The notes under the pieces were generated by a model. It was not told the origin of the DNA. It searched no databases and saw only the letters and a list, made by a program, of their open reading frames with translations. Both the position numbers and the translations under genes were made by a program. DNA of 59,590 nt from Erwinia psidii (GTDB taxonomy: Bacteria; Pseudomonadota; Gammaproteobacteria; Enterobacterales; Enterobacteriaceae), in assembly GCF_003846135.1 (NCBI RefSeq), contig NZ_RHHM01000021.1, positions 1-59,590 of the forward strand, given 5' to 3'. Each line of letters begins with the position of its first letter. The first letter of the stretch is position 1. Shown here in pieces: positions 50,268 through 59,513 of the stretch.

Positions 50268-51908
50268 TTACTCTTCGCTACGATCGTCATCCGGCTGTTC
50301 AAGCACGCTGTAAGCCACCGCGCAAAATAACGAGTTAAGGCGTTTCATATCGCCAAGCAATCCCAGGTGTAAGGAGCTGGTTTCAATACTTTGCACATTA
50401 TGCTGGTGAAGGCGGTCAACATGCTTGTGTGAATAACGCCGGTTGAGAATGCGAAAGCGATGCTTGGAACGACGCAGACGTTTGGCCGTCGTGATGTCGC
50501 GCGATAAAAAGACCGACAGACTGAGACGCAGATTGGCAGAAAGCTGCTCCAGCAACGCCTCCAGTTCTTCTCTGCCCTCGACGGAGAATGCCCGGCGTGC
50601 CGCCAGCGATTTGTCAGCTACCTCACCACTCATCCGTTCAAGAATATCACCAGCCATCTCAAGGTTTAGCGCCATTTCGATGATTTCTGCCCAGCGACGC
50701 GAATCCTCTTCCGGCAGGTCTTCTTTCGGCATTTGTGCCAGATAGAGTTTAATTGCGGTGTAGAGCACATCCACATCATCGTCCAGCTTACGGATTTCCC
50801 GCTCTTCACGTAATTCGCCGTGGACCACTTTACCAAATGCGCTCAGCATCTGTTCCAGCACGTCGCCGATACGCAACGTCTCACGCGAGGCATTAACCAG
50901 TGCCAGCGCCGGCGTATCGAGCGCACTCGAATCAAGATGCCGGGGTTTCAGACGCTGGTCGGTTTCCGGTTCTTCCTGAATCAGCTTACGGCACAGCGTG
51001 GCCATCGCACCGGTAAATGGCACCATGATCAGACAGCGTATCAGGTTGTAGAAAACGTGGAAAAAGATCACCAGCTCTTCATCATTGACCGGCAGTTTAT
51101 GTAGCACATCAGACAGCGGATCGACAAAAGGCAGCACGATCAACGAGCCAATAAACTTAAACAGTAAACTGCCAAGGGCCACCCGTTTACCCGCGGCATT
51201 TGAGGTGCTGTTGTTAAGCATCGCCAACAGCCCGCTGCCAAGGTTCGCGCCAATCACCAGGCACAGCGCCACCTTGAAGGAAATCACCCCGGTGGCGGTC
51301 AGGGTGGCGGTCAGCAGTACCGCAGCCAGGCTGGAGTAACTGATAATGGCAAAAACCGCCCCCAGTAACGCATCCAGCATCACATCGCCGGTAAGCGAGG
51401 AGAACAGCACCTTCACCCCGGCAGCCTGGGTAATAGGCGTGGCGGCGGCAACGATCAGCTGCAACGCCAGCAGGATAAGCCCCAAACCTATGCTGGTCCG
51501 GCCCAGCTGTCCGGCGCGGGTCTGCTTACGGCCAAGGAAAAACACCACGCCGAAGAAAATAAACAGCGGTGAAAGCCAGGAAAGATCAAATGTCAGAATA
51601 CGCGCCATCAGCGCCGTACCCACATCCGCTCCCAGGATGATCACCAACGCCGGGGTCAGTCCCACCAGTTCCTGAGCAACAAACGAGGTCACCAGCAGCG
51701 TGGTGGCATTACTACTCTGCACCAACGCGGTGACGCCTATGCCCGCCACAAAGGCCATAGGTTTTTTGGACACGCTGCGGCTCAGTACGCGCCGCAGTTC
51801 AGCACCGTAGACGCGCATAATGCCGGTTCGCACAATGTGCGTTCCCCAGACCAGCAGAGCCACGGCGGAAAGAAGGTTAAGCAGGGTTAACACCGATATC
51901 GACCTCAC
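50268..51908 (-). CDS. yjbB: Na+/phosphate cotransporter family protein YjbB
   Basis: The 546 residues comprise an N-terminal membrane domain with two Na/Pi-cotransporter repeats (LLSAVALLVWGTHIVRTGIM, VTALVQSSNATTLLVTSFVA with the QSSS/N-type motif) and a C-terminal cytoplasmic PhoU-like helical domain from about residue 340. In E. coli YjbB promotes phosphate export. Here it adjoins the BASS relic and faces a phosphonate-type importer. Confidence 0.95.
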   Translation of the reverse strand: MRSISVLTLLNLLSAVALLVWGTHIVRTGIMRVYGAELRRVLSRSVSKKPMAFVAGIGVTALVQSSNATTLLVTSFVAQELVGLTPALVIILGADVGTALMARILTFDLSWLSPLFIFFGVVFFLGRKQTRAGQLGRTSIGLGLILLALQLIVAAATPITQAAGVKVLFSSLTGDVMLDALLGAVFAIISYSSLAAVLLTATLTATGVISFKVALCLVIGANLGSGLLAMLNNSTSNAAGKRVALGSLLFKFIGSLIVLPFVDPLSDVLHKLPVNDEELVIFFHVFYNLIRCLIMVPFTGAMATLCRKLIQEEPETDQRLKPRHLDSSALDTPALALVNASRETLRIGDVLEQMLSAFGKVVHGELREEREIRKLDDDVDVLYTAIKLYLAQMPKEDLPEEDSRRWAEIIEMALNLEMAGDILERMSGEVADKSLAARRAFSVEGREELEALLEQLSANLRLSLSVFLSRDITTAKRLRRSKHRFRILNRRYSHKHVDRLHQHNVQSIETSSLHLGLLGDMKRLNSLFCAVAYSVLEQPDDDRSEE

Positions 51909-52019
51909 ATCTTTGCAAATATAACCAATTCAGATCGGGCAATCTGTACCCGCTGAATATGTTAAGTTTAGCCGATATACTGAAAAAATGTTGCTAATCA
52001 GCGTGATAGTCTTAAAAAA

Positions 52020-53015
52020 TCAGGCGACTTCACGCAGGGTTAACGCATCCAGCAACAGCCCAACCTGGTATCCCGCAGGGTGCAGGTCGGCGGGTGAACG
52101 GTTCAGTACATCGACCCACAGCTCCACTTCCCGTGTACGAACGCGGTAGCGAATAACGTTACCCAACAGGCTGTGGCTGAGGATTTCTGCCGCTATCCCC
52201 TGTGTCGGTGGGCAGAACACCACGGATTCAGGTCGCAGCGCCACCTGCCCCGTATAGCGGTGGCCGGTCAAACAGTAAGCCTGCTCTGCCGTCAGCAGGT
52301 TATAATGGCCGATAAATCCGGCGGCGAACAGATCCGCAGGTTGGGTATACAACGCCTCCGCATTGCCGTTCTGGACAATTTTACCTTTGTTCATCAGTAC
52401 AATACGGTCGGAGAGCGACAACGCTTCTTCCTGATCGTGGGTCACAAACAGCGTCGTCAGATTAAGCTCTTTCTGAATACGACGGATCTGATCGCGCAGA
52501 TGACGACGGATCCTGGCATCCAGCGCCGAGAGCGGCTCGTCCAGTAATAACAAACGTGGTCGGGTAACCAGTGAACGGGCCAGCGCCACCCGCTGACACT
52601 GGCCGCCAGAAAGCTGGTGCGGATAACGTCTGGCAAAGTCGTTCAGTTCCACCAGCTCAAGCACCTCCGCGACGCGTCTCGCTATATCCGCCGCCGCCAG
52701 CTTTTGCATCTTCAGACCAAAAGCCACATTGCGTTCCACGGTCATGTTAGGGAACAGCGCATAGCTTTGAAACACCATACCAATTAAGCGCTTCTGCGGC
52801 GTCAGCGGCGCGATGTCCTCTCCCTGTAGCAGGATCTGCCCACTGTCAACCGGAGTCAGTCCTGCCAGACAGCGCAGCAGCGTAGATTTTCCACAGCCGC
52901 TGGGGCCAAGCAAGGTAACAAACTCGCCTTCGCCCGCGCTGAAGTTAATATCTTCAAAAATGGTGGTCGGGCCGTAGCTTTTATTCAGTCGGGTCACATT
53001 AAGCCAGCAATTCAT
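52020..53015 (-). CDS. ABC transporter ATPase, 2-aminoethylphosphonate/iron(III)-type importer
   Basis: The 331 residues include Walker A GPSGCGKSTLLR, signature LSGGQCQRVALARSL, Walker B LLLLDEPLSALDA and a C-terminal TOBE-like region (VALRPESVVF). It energises the importer encoded upstream. The start at 53015 lies 2 bases after the permease stop. It is closest in type to PhnT of phosphonate uptake or FbpC/PotA-like ATPases; substrate assignment relies on neighbours. Confidence 0.88.
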   Translation of the reverse strand: MNCWLNVTRLNKSYGPTTIFEDINFSAGEGEFVTLLGPSGCGKSTLLRCLAGLTPVDSGQILLQGEDIAPLTPQKRLIGMVFQSYALFPNMTVERNVAFGLKMQKLAAADIARRVAEVLELVELNDFARRYPHQLSGGQCQRVALARSLVTRPRLLLLDEPLSALDARIRRHLRDQIRRIQKELNLTTLFVTHDQEEALSLSDRIVLMNKGKIVQNGNAEALYTQPADLFAAGFIGHYNLLTAEQAYCLTGHRYTGQVALRPESVVFCPPTQGIAAEILSHSLLGNVIRYRVRTREVELWVDVLNRSPADLHPAGYQVGLLLDALTLREVA

Positions 53016-53017
53016 AT

Positions 53018-53803
53018 TCAGTCTCTCTCGCGGTTCAGGGCGTTTGCCAACCAGGTCACCAGCAGGACAACAAAGAAATAGGAGATAACCAGCGCGCTAC
53101 TGAAATGGCCACTGGCATTGCGCACGTTATAGAGATAAACCTGCAAGGTTTCGTAGCTGGTGCCCACCAGCAGGTTAGCAAACACAAACTCACCAATCAG
53201 GAAGGAGAAGGAAAGCAGCACCGCAATTAACGCACCTTTGCGCAGATTAGGCAGTACCACCAACAGCGCCGCCTGCCAGGTGCTGGCCCCCAGCAGATGA
53301 GCAGCATCAATCAGCTCGCGCATATTGATAGCCTGCATATTATTGCTGATAGCACGCCAGATAAACGGCAGAGCGATAGTGAAATAGCAGCCGATCAGGA
53401 TCCATGGTGAGCCGGTCAGCATCAGCGGCGGCGCAGAATAGAGCTGTAACAGTCCCACTGAAGACACCACTGGCGGAATGGCGAATGGCAGCAGGATCAG
53501 TACATTCATTACTGCATCGAGCTTAGGAAAATAGTAAGCAATTACAAACATCACAGGTAAAACCAGCACCAGTGAAAAAAGCAGTGCGCCAAAACAGATC
53601 AGTAATGAGTGCCACAGGGCCAGCAGAAAACGGGGATCGCACCACAATTGCACCATCCATTTCAACGTGAAACCATCCGGCAGGATAGATGCCCCCCATT
53701 GCGTTGCCAGCGCATAGAGCAGGGTCGCCACCAGCGGCAACGCCAGGATCAACAGCACCAACCAGACAATTACCCGATGGTAGATATATTCACTTCTCGA
53801 CAT
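53018..53803 (-). CDS. ABC transporter permease (PhnV-like)
   Basis: The 261 residues form six hydrophobic helices with the BPD_transp_1 EAA-type loop (NMRELIDAAHLLGASTWQAA, LLVVLPNLRKGA). It is the second inner-membrane subunit of the importer. It ends 2 bases before the ATPase gene start and begins 18 bases after the other permease ends. Confidence 0.88.
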   Translation of the reverse strand: MSRSEYIYHRVIVWLVLLILALPLVATLLYALATQWGASILPDGFTLKWMVQLWCDPRFLLALWHSLLICFGALLFSLVLVLPVMFVIAYYFPKLDAVMNVLILLPFAIPPVVSSVGLLQLYSAPPLMLTGSPWILIGCYFTIALPFIWRAISNNMQAINMRELIDAAHLLGASTWQAALLVVLPNLRKGALIAVLLSFSFLIGEFVFANLLVGTSYETLQVYLYNVRNASGHFSSALVISYFFVVLLVTWLANALNRERD

Positions 53804-53821
53804 TTCCCGCTCCCTTTACCA

Positions 53822-54661
53822 TCAGCGTGCATTCTGATAACTGCGACGAACCAGCCACTGGTTAACCACCGTGATCGCCGACATCAGCAACACCAACAAC
53901 ATCGCCAGCGCGCTGCCCATATTCGGGTCCAGTGAGATATCCCCAGACACCAGCGCAGCAATCCGCACCGGGATGACATTAAAGTTGCCGGTGGTCAGGG
54001 CGTAAATGGTGGCATAAGCGCCCAGCGCGTTAGCCAGCAAAATAACAAACGTGCCCAGCAGTGCCGGAGTGAGCACGGGTAAACCAATATGCCACCAGTA
54101 ACGCCAGCGGCTGGCACCGAGCAACGCCGCTGACTCCTCCCAGTCCTTTTTCAGCGCGTCAAAGGCCGGATAGAGCAGCAGCAGCCCCAACGGGATCTGG
54201 AACCAGGTGTAAACCACAATCAGGCCGCTGGTGGAGTAGAGCTTAAAATTATCCAGCACGCCGTGGCTGCGCATCAGCAACGTCAGGCAACCATTCAGCC
54301 CAAGCAGGATCACAAAAGCGAACGCCAGCGGCACGCCGGCAAAGTTACTGGTCATATTGGTAAACGACATAAAAAAACGATGCAGTTTGCCGCTTCCCAG
54401 GCGATGTAACGAATAGCCTCCGAGCAGCGCAATAATCAACCCATACAGGCTCGACCAGAGCGAAATTTCCAGTGAGAAACGGATTGCCTGCTGATAAAAG
54501 GTGGAAGTGAGAATATCGCTGTAATTCCCCCAACCCCATGCCTCGTTCATTTCGCTGTAAAAACTGTTAATGGCGATCCACACCAACGGTGCCACCTGGA
54601 AAGCCACATAAAACAGTACAAAAGGCAGTAGACAAAGCAGCGCGATCCCTTTTCCTTTCAT
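53822..54661 (-). CDS. ABC transporter permease (PhnU-like)
   Basis: The 279 residues form six hydrophobic helices with the cytoplasmic loop DWEESAALLGASRWRYWWHI, GLPVLTPA typical of binding-protein-dependent permeases. Its ATG overlaps the stop of the preceding phosphatase gene (ATGA, 54658-54661), so the two are translationally coupled. Confidence 0.88.
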   Translation of the reverse strand: MKGKGIALLCLLPFVLFYVAFQVAPLVWIAINSFYSEMNEAWGWGNYSDILTSTFYQQAIRFSLEISLWSSLYGLIIALLGGYSLHRLGSGKLHRFFMSFTNMTSNFAGVPLAFAFVILLGLNGCLTLLMRSHGVLDNFKLYSTSGLIVVYTWFQIPLGLLLLYPAFDALKKDWEESAALLGASRWRYWWHIGLPVLTPALLGTFVILLANALGAYATIYALTTGNFNVIPVRIAALVSGDISLDPNMGSALAMLLVLLMSAITVVNQWLVRRSYQNAR

Positions 54662-55473
54662 CCTCCAGACTCCTGTTTTAGCAAGGCCGTGCAGACCGGC
54701 TTGTCATGTGCGATACCCAGAACTTCGCACAGGGTGCCACAGAGTTCAGTCTGTAATGGGGCGATGTGGTTTTGCAGCGAGAAGGCCTCACCAAAGACAA
54801 ACAGCGGCACCTGGGTTTCTTCCGGCAAGCTACCGCCGTGGCTGCGATCGTCGTTCATGCCGTGATCGGCAGTCACCACCACCTGATAACCTTGTGCCAG
54901 CCATCCCGGCATCCAGTGCGAAAGATAACCATCGGCCATGCGTGCACGGTTGCGATACTGCGGCGTGGAAAGCCCGAACTGATGGCCCGCATCATCGATA
55001 TTCATCGGGTGGATCAACAGAAAATGCGGATCGACCCGCAGACGCAGACTTTCCGCGTCTTCAAACAGGTGTGAATCCGGGTAGCTGTCATCATGGTAAA
55101 AGTGGCCATACTGAATCGGTAATTCCGTGTCTGCGGTATGGCGATCGCGGATGGAATGCCACGGCGAGCGGTTGTATAACTCGCTCACCCAATAGTAAGC
55201 AGCGGCCGCCGTGGTCAGGCCGCAGGCGCGGGCGTAGTGAAAAATACTGCGTTGGTTACTCAGACGGCTGACACCGTTGTGGATAATGCCACTGTTTACC
55301 GGTGTCACACCGGTCAGAATACATTCGTACAGCGGACGGGAAAGTGAAGGAAGCTCACACGTCATCTGGTAGCGCTGTCCGTTTCCCTGTGCACATTCTG
55401 CCTGTAAATACCCCATAGCATGTTGCGCCACGCTGTAACTCAGGCCATCCAGCACTACCAGAATCGTTTTCAT
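54658..55473 (-). CDS. Alkaline-phosphatase-superfamily hydrolase in the importer operon
   Basis: The 271 residues show metal-ligand segments VVLDGLSYS (first Asp), LPSLSRPLYE (nucleophile Ser region), NIDDAGHQFG, and TADHGMNDDRSHGG, the layout of nucleotide pyrophosphatase/phosphodiesterase and phosphonoacetate hydrolase relatives. There is no signal peptide, so it acts in the cytoplasm on the imported compound. It lies between the solute-binding protein gene and the first permease. The substrate (a phosphonate or a phosphate ester) is inferred. Confidence 0.85.
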   Translation of the reverse strand: MKTILVVLDGLSYSVAQHAMGYLQAECAQGNGQRYQMTCELPSLSRPLYECILTGVTPVNSGIIHNGVSRLSNQRSIFHYARACGLTTAAAAYYWVSELYNRSPWHSIRDRHTADTELPIQYGHFYHDDSYPDSHLFEDAESLRLRVDPHFLLIHPMNIDDAGHQFGLSTPQYRNRARMADGYLSHWMPGWLAQGYQVVVTADHGMNDDRSHGGSLPEETQVPLFVFGEAFSLQNHIAPLQTELCGTLCEVLGIAHDKPVCTALLKQESGG

Positions 55474-55482
55474 CGCCAGCCC

Positions 55483-56544
55483 TTATTGCTTCATATTGAT
55501 AATGACGTTTTCCTGCCACAGACGCGGCAGCATTTTGCTGGCTTTATCCCAGGCCTGCATGTCAGCGATCGGATGCGCATTTTTGTACTCGTCGCCCGGC
55601 AACAGCTTTGCCTGAACGTCCGCAGGCAGGGTCAGATGCTCGGCACGGATTGGACGGGCATAACCACGGGCAAGGTTTATCTGACCGGCGTCAGAGAAGA
55701 TATATTCACGCGCGAGTTTGGCGGCGTTCGGGTGTTTGGCGTATTTGTTGATGATGGTGGTATAGCCTGAAGTGATACTGCCGTCAGAAGGGATCACCAC
55801 TTCAAAACGGTTTTTATCAATCTGATCGCGATAGTTCAGGCCATTAAAATCCCACACCACCGCCACCTGAATTTCACCTTTCTCAATATTGGCAATAACC
55901 GGATCGGTAACGCCCAACCGGCCTTCTTTCGCCAGTTCACTGAAGAAATCAAGCGCAGGCTTGAGGTTTTTCTCATTGCCGCCCATGGCATAAGCCGCCG
56001 CCAGCACCCCGTTTGCCGCCTGTGCCGCCACGCCTACATCACCAATGGTCACCACATATTTACCTTTTTTCAGATCGGCCCAGCTGTGTGGCACCTCTTT
56101 CACCTGATCTTTATTAACGATAAACGCGATGGTGCCGGTATAGGCCAGCATCCAGTTACCCTCCTGGTCTTTAGCCCACGCGGGGATCTGATCCCAGGTG
56201 CCGGGTTTATAAGGCTGAGCCAGCCCTTTCTGTACGGCAACCGGACCAAAAGCGGCGCCAACATCACCAATGTCCGCCGTGGCATTGCTCTTTTCGGCAG
56301 CAAATTTCGCCAGCTCCTGAGCGCTGGACATATCAGTATCACTGTGCGTGATGCCGTACTTACTGGTGATATCGGCCCAGGTTCCTTTCCAGTTAGCCCA
56401 ACTGTCCGGCATACCGACGCTGTTGATTTGACCTTCGCTTTTCGCCGCTTTTTCCAGCGCCGAAAGATCGTTTCCGGCCGCATGCGCGCCGGGCAGGGTA
56501 AGAAAAACGGCACTGGCCAGCACAGATGCAAACAAAGATTTCAT
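55483..56544 (-). CDS. Periplasmic solute-binding protein of the phosphonate-type ABC importer
   Basis: The 353 residues include a Sec signal (MKSLFASVLASAVFLTLPGAHA) and a type 2 periplasmic binding fold (NSVGMPDSWANWKGTWADIT, VAVVWDFNGLNYRDQI, VIPSDGSITSGYTTIINKYA). It resembles PhnS/FbpA-like proteins. It is the first gene of the five-gene operon; its promoter region carries two palindromic operators. Confidence 0.9.
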   Translation of the reverse strand: MKSLFASVLASAVFLTLPGAHAAGNDLSALEKAAKSEGQINSVGMPDSWANWKGTWADITSKYGITHSDTDMSSAQELAKFAAEKSNATADIGDVGAAFGPVAVQKGLAQPYKPGTWDQIPAWAKDQEGNWMLAYTGTIAFIVNKDQVKEVPHSWADLKKGKYVVTIGDVGVAAQAANGVLAAAYAMGGNEKNLKPALDFFSELAKEGRLGVTDPVIANIEKGEIQVAVVWDFNGLNYRDQIDKNRFEVVIPSDGSITSGYTTIINKYAKHPNAAKLAREYIFSDAGQINLARGYARPIRAEHLTLPADVQAKLLPGDEYKNAHPIADMQAWDKASKMLPRLWQENVIINMKQ

Positions 56545-56578
56545 AACTGCTGCTCCGGGTGATAAGTTAAATTGCCTT

Positions 56579-56592
56579 CTGGACTAGTCCAG
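56579..56592. promoter_or_regulatory. GntR-type operator 1
   Basis: The perfect palindrome CTGGACTAGTCCAG lies 35 bases upstream of the solute-binding protein start. It is probably bound by the divergent GntR/UTRA regulator. Confidence 0.82.
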
Positions 56593-56651
56593 CAAGATCC
56601 GAGCCAATCTAGCCTGCTCAGATGACAATTTTATGTCAGACCCGATTCGTA

Positions 56652-56665
56652 CTGGACTAGTCCAG
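56652..56665. promoter_or_regulatory. GntR-type operator 2
   Basis: It is identical to operator 1 (CTGGACTAGTCCAG), with its start 73 bases further along and about 88 bases before the regulator gene. The spacing of about seven helical turns would allow looping. Confidence 0.82.
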
Positions 56666-56752
56666 CAAATGAAAAAGTAAGATGGGCTGAAGATGATACA
56701 TTCCGGTCGTTCTGATGCTGTGCAGCAGGCACCAAAATGAGGCATTGCGGTG

Positions 56753-57493
56753 ATGAAAGCATTAACTGTGGATGTTATTTGCCAGGCGCTGGCCGATCTT
56801 ATCCGGCAAGGTGACTTTGCCCTCAGTGGTCGTCTGCCTTCGGAGCGTGAACTGAGCGAACGGTTCTCCACCACTCGCATCACGCTGCGTGAGGCGCTGG
56901 GCCAGTTGGAATCACAGGGGATGATTTATCGTGAGCTGCGACGCGGCTGGTTTATTGCCCCGCCAAGGCTGGCGTATGATCCGCTGTTACGCAGCCACTT
57001 TCATGCCATGGCTGAACAGCAAGGCCGCACCGCACAAACCGAAGTGCTGGATGCGCGAACGGTAAAAGTGGACGGCGATCTGGCCGCGAAACTGGAGATG
57101 TGTGAAGGGGAGGATGTTTACCGCATCTGCCGCCTGCGACGCATTGATGGCCGGGCAGTGCTGTACGTCGAGCACTACCTCAATCCACGCTATTTTCCTG
57201 ATCTCCTGAGCTTTGATTTAACCCGCTCGCTAACCAGGCTTTATCAGCAGGAGTACGGGATTCATTATGGTCGGGTCGGATTCAACATGTTACCGATGCC
57301 GCTGCCAAAATGCGCCGCACCGGCGCTAAAAATGGCGGCAGGCAGCCCGGCACTGTTTATTACCCGCATTAACCGTGACGGTCATGACTGCATCATTGAC
57401 TGTGATGTTGAATACTGGCGCTATGATGCGCTGTATATTTCCGTTGAAGTAAGAGAGCCTCAGCCTCTCTCCGGCAACCGGGACATGGCGTGA
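56753..57493 (+). CDS. GntR/UTRA transcriptional regulator (PhnR-like)
   Basis: The 246 residues comprise an N-terminal GntR winged helix (GRLPSERELSERFSTTRITL, REALGQLESQGMIYRELRRG) and a C-terminal UTRA ligand domain (VYRICRLRRIDGRAVLYVEH; ending IDCDVEYWRYDALYISVEV). It is divergent from the importer operon and very likely controls it through the two palindromes. Start is ATG 56753 or the preceding in-frame GTG 56750; TGAGG fits both. Confidence 0.92.
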   Translation: MKALTVDVICQALADLIRQGDFALSGRLPSERELSERFSTTRITLREALGQLESQGMIYRELRRGWFIAPPRLAYDPLLRSHFHAMAEQQGRTAQTEVLDARTVKVDGDLAAKLEMCEGEDVYRICRLRRIDGRAVLYVEHYLNPRYFPDLLSFDLTRSLTRLYQQEYGIHYGRVGFNMLPMPLPKCAAPALKMAAGSPALFITRINRDGHDCIIDCDVEYWRYDALYISVEVREPQPLSGNRDMA

Positions 57494-58120
57494 GCCGTGA
57501 CATCACCTTCAGCAAGGCGGTAACTGCTTCGCCATAGACTCAGCGCACGGTTAAGGACAAAGGGCGGCTGTGCGTGACGGTAAGCGTGCGGCCAGAGGCA
57601 TCGGCGAGGGTTTCACAGATCGGCAGCAGCATGATCCCCAGCATATCAAATGCGCTTTGCCCGCCGCCACTTTGGCATTAAAGGCAAACACCGTCGTAAT
57701 AATCATGCTACTCACCCCGCCCTTAACCAGTGTACGCAGGGATGTGCGATAGCCGGTAACCTGCTACGTTGCGAAAAGCAGGATCGTTGACGTCTGCGAA
57801 AAGGAACAGGTCCGGCTGGTCAGATTTGACACGCCTGTCACAAGCGGTGGCGCTGAATACTCGTTCCCCATCCGCCTGGTCACCCTTTGCTGAAGCAGCG
57901 CGTCTGTTCTGCTGCTCATATCAGCCTCATCAAATATTGCCCTGTGGCAGAATGCCTGTCAGCCATCACAAACCTACGCCAGATCGCAATATTCTCAGCG
58001 CTATCAGGTTAAGGCGCTTTGCAGGCAGCCCTAAATTAATCAGAAGAAAATCATTTACGCCGCATGGAAGTAAAAATGATCGCTGGAAAAACGGCACGAT
58101 CATTTTTACGGAAACGTCAC
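57494..58120. other. Gene-poor stretch between the regulator and metA
   Basis: No intact gene is seen. On the minus strand, short coding-like pieces (MIITTVFAFNAKVAAGKAHL near 57700; LGIMLLPICETLADASGRTL near 57620) in different frames suggest a decayed gene that I cannot name. In E. coli this interval between metA and yjbB carries aceBAK, iclR and metH; none is recognisable here. Confidence 0.4.
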
Positions 58121-59050
58121 TTACTCAAGGGTTGGATTCATGTGACGCAGATCGTAAGGGGTTATCTGGTAAACATAATAGTTCAGCCAGTTAGAAAACA
58201 GCAGGTTGCCGTGGCTGCGCCAGCTGGCTCGCGGTGACAACGCAGGGTTATCCTGTGGAAAATAGTGATGAGGAACATCGGGGTTCAGTCCAACTTCTCT
58301 GTCGCGATGATACTCACCGGCCAGTGTCAGTGCATCATATTCAGGATGTCCGGTCACAAATGCCAGCCGCTTATCCTTACTGGCAAACAGATAGGCTCCC
58401 GTTTCTTCCGATTCCGCAAAAATTTCCAGGTCGGTGTAATCGCGTATTAGCTGGGTGGGAAAATCAGCATAACGTGAGTGAGGTGCCAGAAAGGTGTCAT
58501 CAAAACCTCTGGTCAGCAAAGCATGGGGATGCAGTATTTGATGTTCGTAAACGCCCGACAGCTTTTTTTCCCGGGTTTGCTTAGGTATATCATAGAGAAT
58601 GTTCAGCGCCGCCTGCACAGCCCAGCAGACAAACAATGTGGACGTGACGTGCTCTTTTGCCCAATGTAACACACACTGGATCTGCGGCCAGTAAGCAACA
58701 TCATTAAAATCAACCAGGCCCAGTGGCGCACCGGTGACAATCAGCCCGTCAAAGTTATCATGTTGAATATCTTCGAAATTACAATAAAAGTTATTCAGAT
58801 GATCCATCGGTGTATTACGCGACTCGCGGCTGTCGATACGCAACAGTTGAATATCGATCTGTAGCGGTGAGTAGGAAAGTAAACGGAGAAACTGGTTTTC
58901 AGTCTCAATCTTTTTTGGCATCAGATTCAGCACCAGCACTTTTAATGGACGAATCTCCTGAATACTGGCACGTGAGGATGTCATCACAAAGACATTCTCG
59001 TTGCGCAGGAAATTCACTGCTGGTAACTCATCGGGTACCCTGATTGGCAT
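58121..59050 (-). CDS. metA: Homoserine O-succinyltransferase
   Basis: This is the first committed enzyme of methionine synthesis. The 309 residues match E. coli in length. The catalytic Cys is in [14 protein letters not shown], with His and Glu in [11 protein letters not shown]. Start at 59050 follows GAGGAAAAGG. MetJ boxes lie just upstream, and the rRNA operon ends about 460 bases away. Confidence 0.97.
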   Translation of the reverse strand: MPIRVPDELPAVNFLRNENVFVMTSSRASIQEIRPLKVLVLNLMPKKIETENQFLRLLSYSPLQIDIQLLRIDSRESRNTPMDHLNNFYCNFEDIQHDNFDGLIVTGAPLGLVDFNDVAYWPQIQCVLHWAKEHVTSTLFVCWAVQAALNILYDIPKQTREKKLSGVYEHQILHPHALLTRGFDDTFLAPHSRYADFPTQLIRDYTDLEIFAESEETGAYLFASKDKRLAFVTGHPEYDALTLAGEYHRDREVGLNPDVPHHYFPQDNPALSPRASWRSHGNLLFSNWLNYYVYQITPYDLRHMNPTLE

Positions 59051-59066
59051 AACCTTTTCCTCAACT

Positions 59067-59098
59067 GACCATTTAAACGTTTAGACATCCAGACAGCC
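59067..59098. promoter_or_regulatory. MetJ operator (tandem met boxes) of metA
   Basis: Consecutive 8-mers AAACGTTT (59075), AGACATCC (59083) and AGACAGCC (59091), preceded by a weaker GACCATTT, each fit AGACGTCT at 5-6 positions, with the exact 8-bp periodicity needed for cooperative MetJ binding. They lie 17-48 bases upstream of metA. Confidence 0.8.
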
Positions 59099-59472
59099 GA
59101 AGATAGCGTGACCGCCGGGAAATGTCGAGGCCTCATCTGATAGTTGAAAATGTTTCATCTCAGGCAGAAAAATGCGGCAGAGACAGAAGCGATTTTTTGA
59201 TGCAAGTGCGAGTTTTTTCCTTGAAAAATTAAGGAATTTCTCCAACAGCAAGAGATGGTAATAAGGCGGGATATCAGGACAAGAAACGGAATGGAACGTG
59301 GCTGTGCCGGGCCGGTGACGTGCCCGGACCTGATGCCGCCTGCTGGATCTTAATGACCCGTCGCGGATTGCTGATTTTATTGCCGCATGGCTGCGCGCAC
59401 GGCGCTGAAGTCTTCAGAGGAAAAAGTCAGCCCGGGAAGGGGTTATCCCCTCGTGTCGTCGGGGCTCAACGC
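59099..59472. other. Spacer between metA and the rRNA operon
   Basis: No gene is seen. The metA promoter should lie in the first ~100 bases. A GC-rich patch with inverted GCCGGG/CCCGG pieces occurs near 59305-59325. Confidence 0.5.
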
Positions 59473-59500
59473 AAAAAACCCCGACCAGAAGGCCGGGGTT
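59473..59500 (-). terminator. Terminator of the rRNA operon
   Basis: AACCCCG and CGGGGTT flank a loop with an inner CC/GG pair. On the minus strand TTTTTTGCG follows. It lies 14 bases beyond the 5S 3' end. Confidence 0.9.
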
Positions 59501-59513
59501 TCCGCTTTGTATG

